A model generated the notes under the pieces. The model searched no databases, had not been told where the DNA came from, and saw only the letters and a program-made list of their open reading frames with translations. From assembly GCA_035760705.1 (NCBI GenBank), contig DASTSL010000021.1, forward strand, positions 1 through 14,428: DNA of 14,428 bases. Direction: 5' to 3'. The position numbers and the translations under genes are program-made. How positions within the stretch are numbered: position 1 is the stretch's first letter; every line of letters begins with the position of its first letter. Origin of the DNA: Allomeiothermus sp035760705. Lineage in GTDB: Bacteria > Deinococcota > Deinococci > Deinococcales > Thermaceae. This document shows positions 12,116-14,428 of the stretch, in pieces.

Positions 12116-13477
12116 ATGACAAACCGGTGGAATGAGACCACACACTCGGGGCCTCCCCACTTGAGGAACCTGCGGGTGGCCGTCTACGCCTCCGGCGGAG
12201 CCCCCGCGCACCACCTGGCCCTGTTGGCCTTATGGGGGGGCCAGCCCGGGGTGATCCACGCGGAGGAGATCACCGCGGGCGGCCTCGACGGTCTCGACGC
12301 GGTGATCTTCCCCGGCGGCGGGCTCCTAGCGATGGCCGGGCAACTCGAGCCGTTGGGAGCCGAGGGAGTCGCCAAGGTTCGCGCTTGGGTCGATTCCGGG
12401 GGCACCTACATCGGCACCTGCGCGGGCTCCTGTCACCCGCTCAGGATGAGCGACCCCTACCGCGAGGCCCTACCGGCGGCGGCCCAATTTCAGATGTGCG
12501 AGGTGACCCCGCTGAATGCCGCCACGGGCGAGTGGGGCCTGGACTCGCCAGGAACGGGCCGGATACGGGTCAGGCCGGAGGATCACCCGCTCTTTGAGGG
12601 GTTCTCCGAGCCCTTCGAGATCGTCCACTACAACGGTCCCCTCTTCCCGTCGGTGCCGGGGGCGGCAGGGGAGGTGCTGGGGGCAACTGAGGCCTTCACC
12701 CCCTTCGAGCGATCGCTGGGGCTCGGCGGCGAGACTACCCTCGAGCGCTCCATCGCCCGAGGCGCCCGCATCGCCTACCACCAACCGGTGGGCGCGGGTC
12801 AGGTCATCCTGTTCGGTTCGCACCCGGAGTTCGGGGCCAGCGCCCTGCAACTGGGCTGGCTCCCCGCCTCGAGGCTGCTCGCCAACGCCCTAAAGACGGG
12901 CAGGGCGCACGGAAGCGTCAGCCCCAAGACCGGTACGGTCAGCCGCGAAACGCTATCCGAGGCCACCCGTACCGTCCGCGAGCTGGAAGAGGTGCTCGAG
13001 CGCCTGGCTCCGCTGCAGCGACACCTCCCGCCGAACACCCCGCCTTTCCTGGGGCAGAGTGGCCCCGAGCTATGGACGGCAGCCCTCCAGGAGTCCCGGC
13101 AAGTGCTCGAGCGGATGCGGCTCTGGCTGGCGAGCGGCCCGGTCGGGGAGGGCTTGGCCGCCTCCTTCCTCCTCGACAGTGCACCCCGACCCAACCAGGA
13201 CTTCGGCTTCGCCGGGGTGAAGCAGCTGCTGGCTCGAGCGCTCGAGATGGCCCGTCAAGCCCTAGCCATCCCGCCCGAAGCCTGGCCCGCCTTCAGCGGG
13301 GCCTACGACGAGTTTCTCAGCCATCCCTACCATCTGGTCGCCAGCGTCTACTTGAGCGCGGGCGGCCTCATCGCCGGGGCGGCCCTCCAGGCCACGGCCT
13401 TCGCCGCGGCGAACGGCCTGCCTCTGCCGGGGATCGTGCCCCTCACGGGAGTGAATCATGCAGAAAAAGCGCTATAG
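12116..13477 (+). CDS. class I glutamine-amidotransferase-like (biotin-protein-ligase N-terminal-like) protein with a long C-terminal extension
   Basis: This is a 453-residue cytosolic protein. Residues 20 to about 250 have a class I amidotransferase/DJ-1-like fold similar to the BPL_N domain: RVAVYASGGAPAHH, then VIFPGGG (63-69), the nucleophile elbow GTCAGSC with Cys102, and GSHPEFG with His236 and Glu238. Cys102, His236 and Glu238 match the Cys-His-Glu triad of the superfamily, so a hydrolytic role is possible. Residues about 260-453 form an unrecognised, mostly helical domain (ELEEVLERLAPLQ, ESRQVLERMRLWLA and others). The ATG at 12116 follows AGGAG within 3-4 bases. The gene ends inside the dipeptidase gene (20-base overlap), so both are probably co-translated. 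Its link to peptide import and an M19 dipeptidase suggests processing of an amide or peptide-like substrate. The actual reaction is unknown. Confidence 0.75.
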   Translation: MTNRWNETTHSGPPHLRNLRVAVYASGGAPAHHLALLALWGGQPGVIHAEEITAGGLDGLDAVIFPGGGLLAMAGQLEPLGAEGVAKVRAWVDSGGTYIGTCAGSCHPLRMSDPYREALPAAAQFQMCEVTPLNAATGEWGLDSPGTGRIRVRPEDHPLFEGFSEPFEIVHYNGPLFPSVPGAAGEVLGATEAFTPFERSLGLGGETTLERSIARGARIAYHQPVGAGQVILFGSHPEFGASALQLGWLPASRLLANALKTGRAHGSVSPKTGTVSRETLSEATRTVRELEEVLERLAPLQRHLPPNTPPFLGQSGPELWTAALQESRQVLERMRLWLASGPVGEGLAASFLLDSAPRPNQDFGFAGVKQLLARALEMARQALAIPPEAWPAFSGAYDEFLSHPYHLVASVYLSAGGLIAGAALQATAFAAANGLPLPGIVPLTGVNHAEKAL

Positions 13478-14428
13478 CGGATACAAGTCCTTCGAGTACC
13501 TCGAGCCCGGCGTCGATTACAAGCCCTTTCCCCTGGCCAAGGAGCTGAACCGGGTGCCCAGCCAACCCGTCGAGGTAAGTGCCCAAGAGGAGGAGCGGGT
13601 CCGGCGCATCTTCCGAGAACACCTCATCATCTCGCTCCACGACCACTGCTTCGTGGCCCCCGAGAACCTCTCCGATTTCTTCGAATTCCGCCGCCAGGGC
13701 CGCGACTGGACCGGCTACGAGGGCCTCAGCGTGAGCGGTCTGGACTGCGTCTTTGACAACCTCATGAACGGCACCGCCATGATCACCTCGCGCTCGGGCT
13801 GGAAGTGGGACGACATCATCTACGACATCGGGATGCGCCTTTCGGATATCGCCCACCAGGACATGGTGGTGCTGGCGACGACCACCGAGGACATCGTGCG
13901 GGCCAAGCAAAACGGGCAGATCGCCTTCGTGGTCTCGCTCGAGGGCGCGGCCATGATCGAGAACGAACTCGACCGGCTGGACATCCTCTACGGGTTGGGG
14001 GTGCGCTGCTTGGGGATCGCCTACAGCGAGGGCAACCAGCTCGGCGGGGGCTTACGCGAGCCCAACGACGGCGGCCTCACCGTCTTCGGGCGCCAGGCGG
14101 TCAAGCGGATGAACAAGCTGGGGATCGCCATCGACATCTCCCACTCCGGCGACCGCACCTCCTTGGACACCATCGAACTCAGCGAAAAGCCGGTTTTCAT
14201 CACCCATGCCGGGGCCCGGGCGCTATGGAACTCCAACCGTCTCAAGCCCGACGAGGTGATCAGAGCTTGCGCCGCCAAAGGCGGGGTCATCGGCATCGAG
14301 GCCGCGCCCCACACCACCATCACCCAGAAGAACCCCCGCCACTCTATCGAGAGCTTCATGGAACACTTCGAGTACTGCGTGGACCTGGTGGGCATTGACC
14401 ACGTGGCCTTCGGCCCGGACGTGCTCTT
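13458..14428 (+). CDS. M19 membrane-dipeptidase-type metallohydrolase, partial (runs off the right edge)
   Basis: The reading frame is open for 323 codons to the end of the window; complete M19 enzymes have roughly 370-400 residues, so the C-terminus is missing. M19 dipeptidases are zinc enzymes with a TIM barrel that cleave dipeptides, often with a D-residue at the C-terminal side. Landmarks seen: ISLHDHC with His61 and His63, VVSLEGA with Glu162 as bridging ligand, IDISHSGD with His229, and FITHAGARALW with His250, then GIDHVAFGPD near the edge. The second residue of the first metal motif is His63 where renal dipeptidase has Asp (H-x-D). No signal peptide is present. The ATG at 13458 has GGGAG (13447-13451) at 6 bases and lies inside the preceding gene. 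It is probably the hydrolase for the peptide imported by the Dpp-type transporter upstream. Confidence 0.9.
   Translation, partial: MQKKRYSGYKSFEYLEPGVDYKPFPLAKELNRVPSQPVEVSAQEEERVRRIFREHLIISLHDHCFVAPENLSDFFEFRRQGRDWTGYEGLSVSGLDCVFDNLMNGTAMITSRSGWKWDDIIYDIGMRLSDIAHQDMVVLATTTEDIVRAKQNGQIAFVVSLEGAAMIENELDRLDILYGLGVRCLGIAYSEGNQLGGGLREPNDGGLTVFGRQAVKRMNKLGIAIDISHSGDRTSLDTIELSEKPVFITHAGARALWNSNRLKPDEVIRACAAKGGVIGIEAAPHTTITQKNPRHSIESFMEHFEYCVDLVGIDHVAFGPDVL

Noticed and set aside
13443..13910. 155-codon minus-strand frame opposite the dipeptidase
   Set aside because: The plus frame has all M19 metal-ligand motifs; the minus product shows no family features.
1..14428. CRISPR arrays, tRNA/rRNA genes, insertion sequences
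   Set aside because: No regularly spaced repeats, no clover-leaf or rRNA-like stretches, no transposase motifs or terminal inverted repeats were seen.

Overview
The window is GC-rich, gene-dense DNA whose six-base palindrome CTCGAG is strikingly over-represented (about 37 copies counted by eye). Promoters are of the bacterial sigma-70/A type, GTG starts are common, and ribosome binding sites are strong GGAGG types. Together with the protein character this suggests a thermophilic member of the Deinococcota close to Meiothermus or Thermus. That assignment is an inference from composition and protein style, not from a database match.

Left part (1-1932). A minus-strand ORF (112-459) is a shrunken Gfo/Idh/MocA-type dehydrogenase: an N-terminal Rossmann segment is joined in frame to what looks like the extreme C-terminus, so most of the enzyme is gone. 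Divergent from it lies a gene for a right-handed beta-helix protein without a signal peptide (586-1932). It is preceded by a 13-codon mini-ORF that has its own strong ribosome binding site and overlaps the GTG start.

Sugar-type ABC region (1933-7563). A well-formed promoter (2023-2051) precedes a secreted family-1 solute-binding protein, a perfect 10-bp intercistronic hairpin, two MalF/MalG-type permeases and a large (alpha/alpha)6-barrel glycoside hydrolase of the MGH1/GH63-like kind. The last three genes are translationally overlapping or nearly so. No ATPase is present. With the cytosolic beta-helix protein, the set reads as import of an oligosaccharide or compatible-solute-like glycoside followed by intracellular cleavage.

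Peptide-type ABC region (7564-14428). After a 258-base gap (small candidate ORF, a hairpin, a TTGACA promoter and an operator-like inverted repeat) comes an IclR-family regulator. It is followed in tight succession by an oligopeptide/dipeptide solute-binding protein, DppB- and DppC-type permeases, a class I glutamine-amidotransferase-like (biotin-ligase N-terminal-like) protein with a long extra C-terminal domain, and an M19 membrane-dipeptidase-type metallohydrolase that runs off the right edge. DppD/DppF-type ATPases are not in the window and may lie beyond it. The layout suggests an IclR-controlled pathway that imports a peptide-like compound and processes it with a Cys hydrolase/amidotransferase and a zinc dipeptidase. 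The pairing of those two enzymes with a Dpp importer is the most promising candidate for an undescribed catabolic system here.
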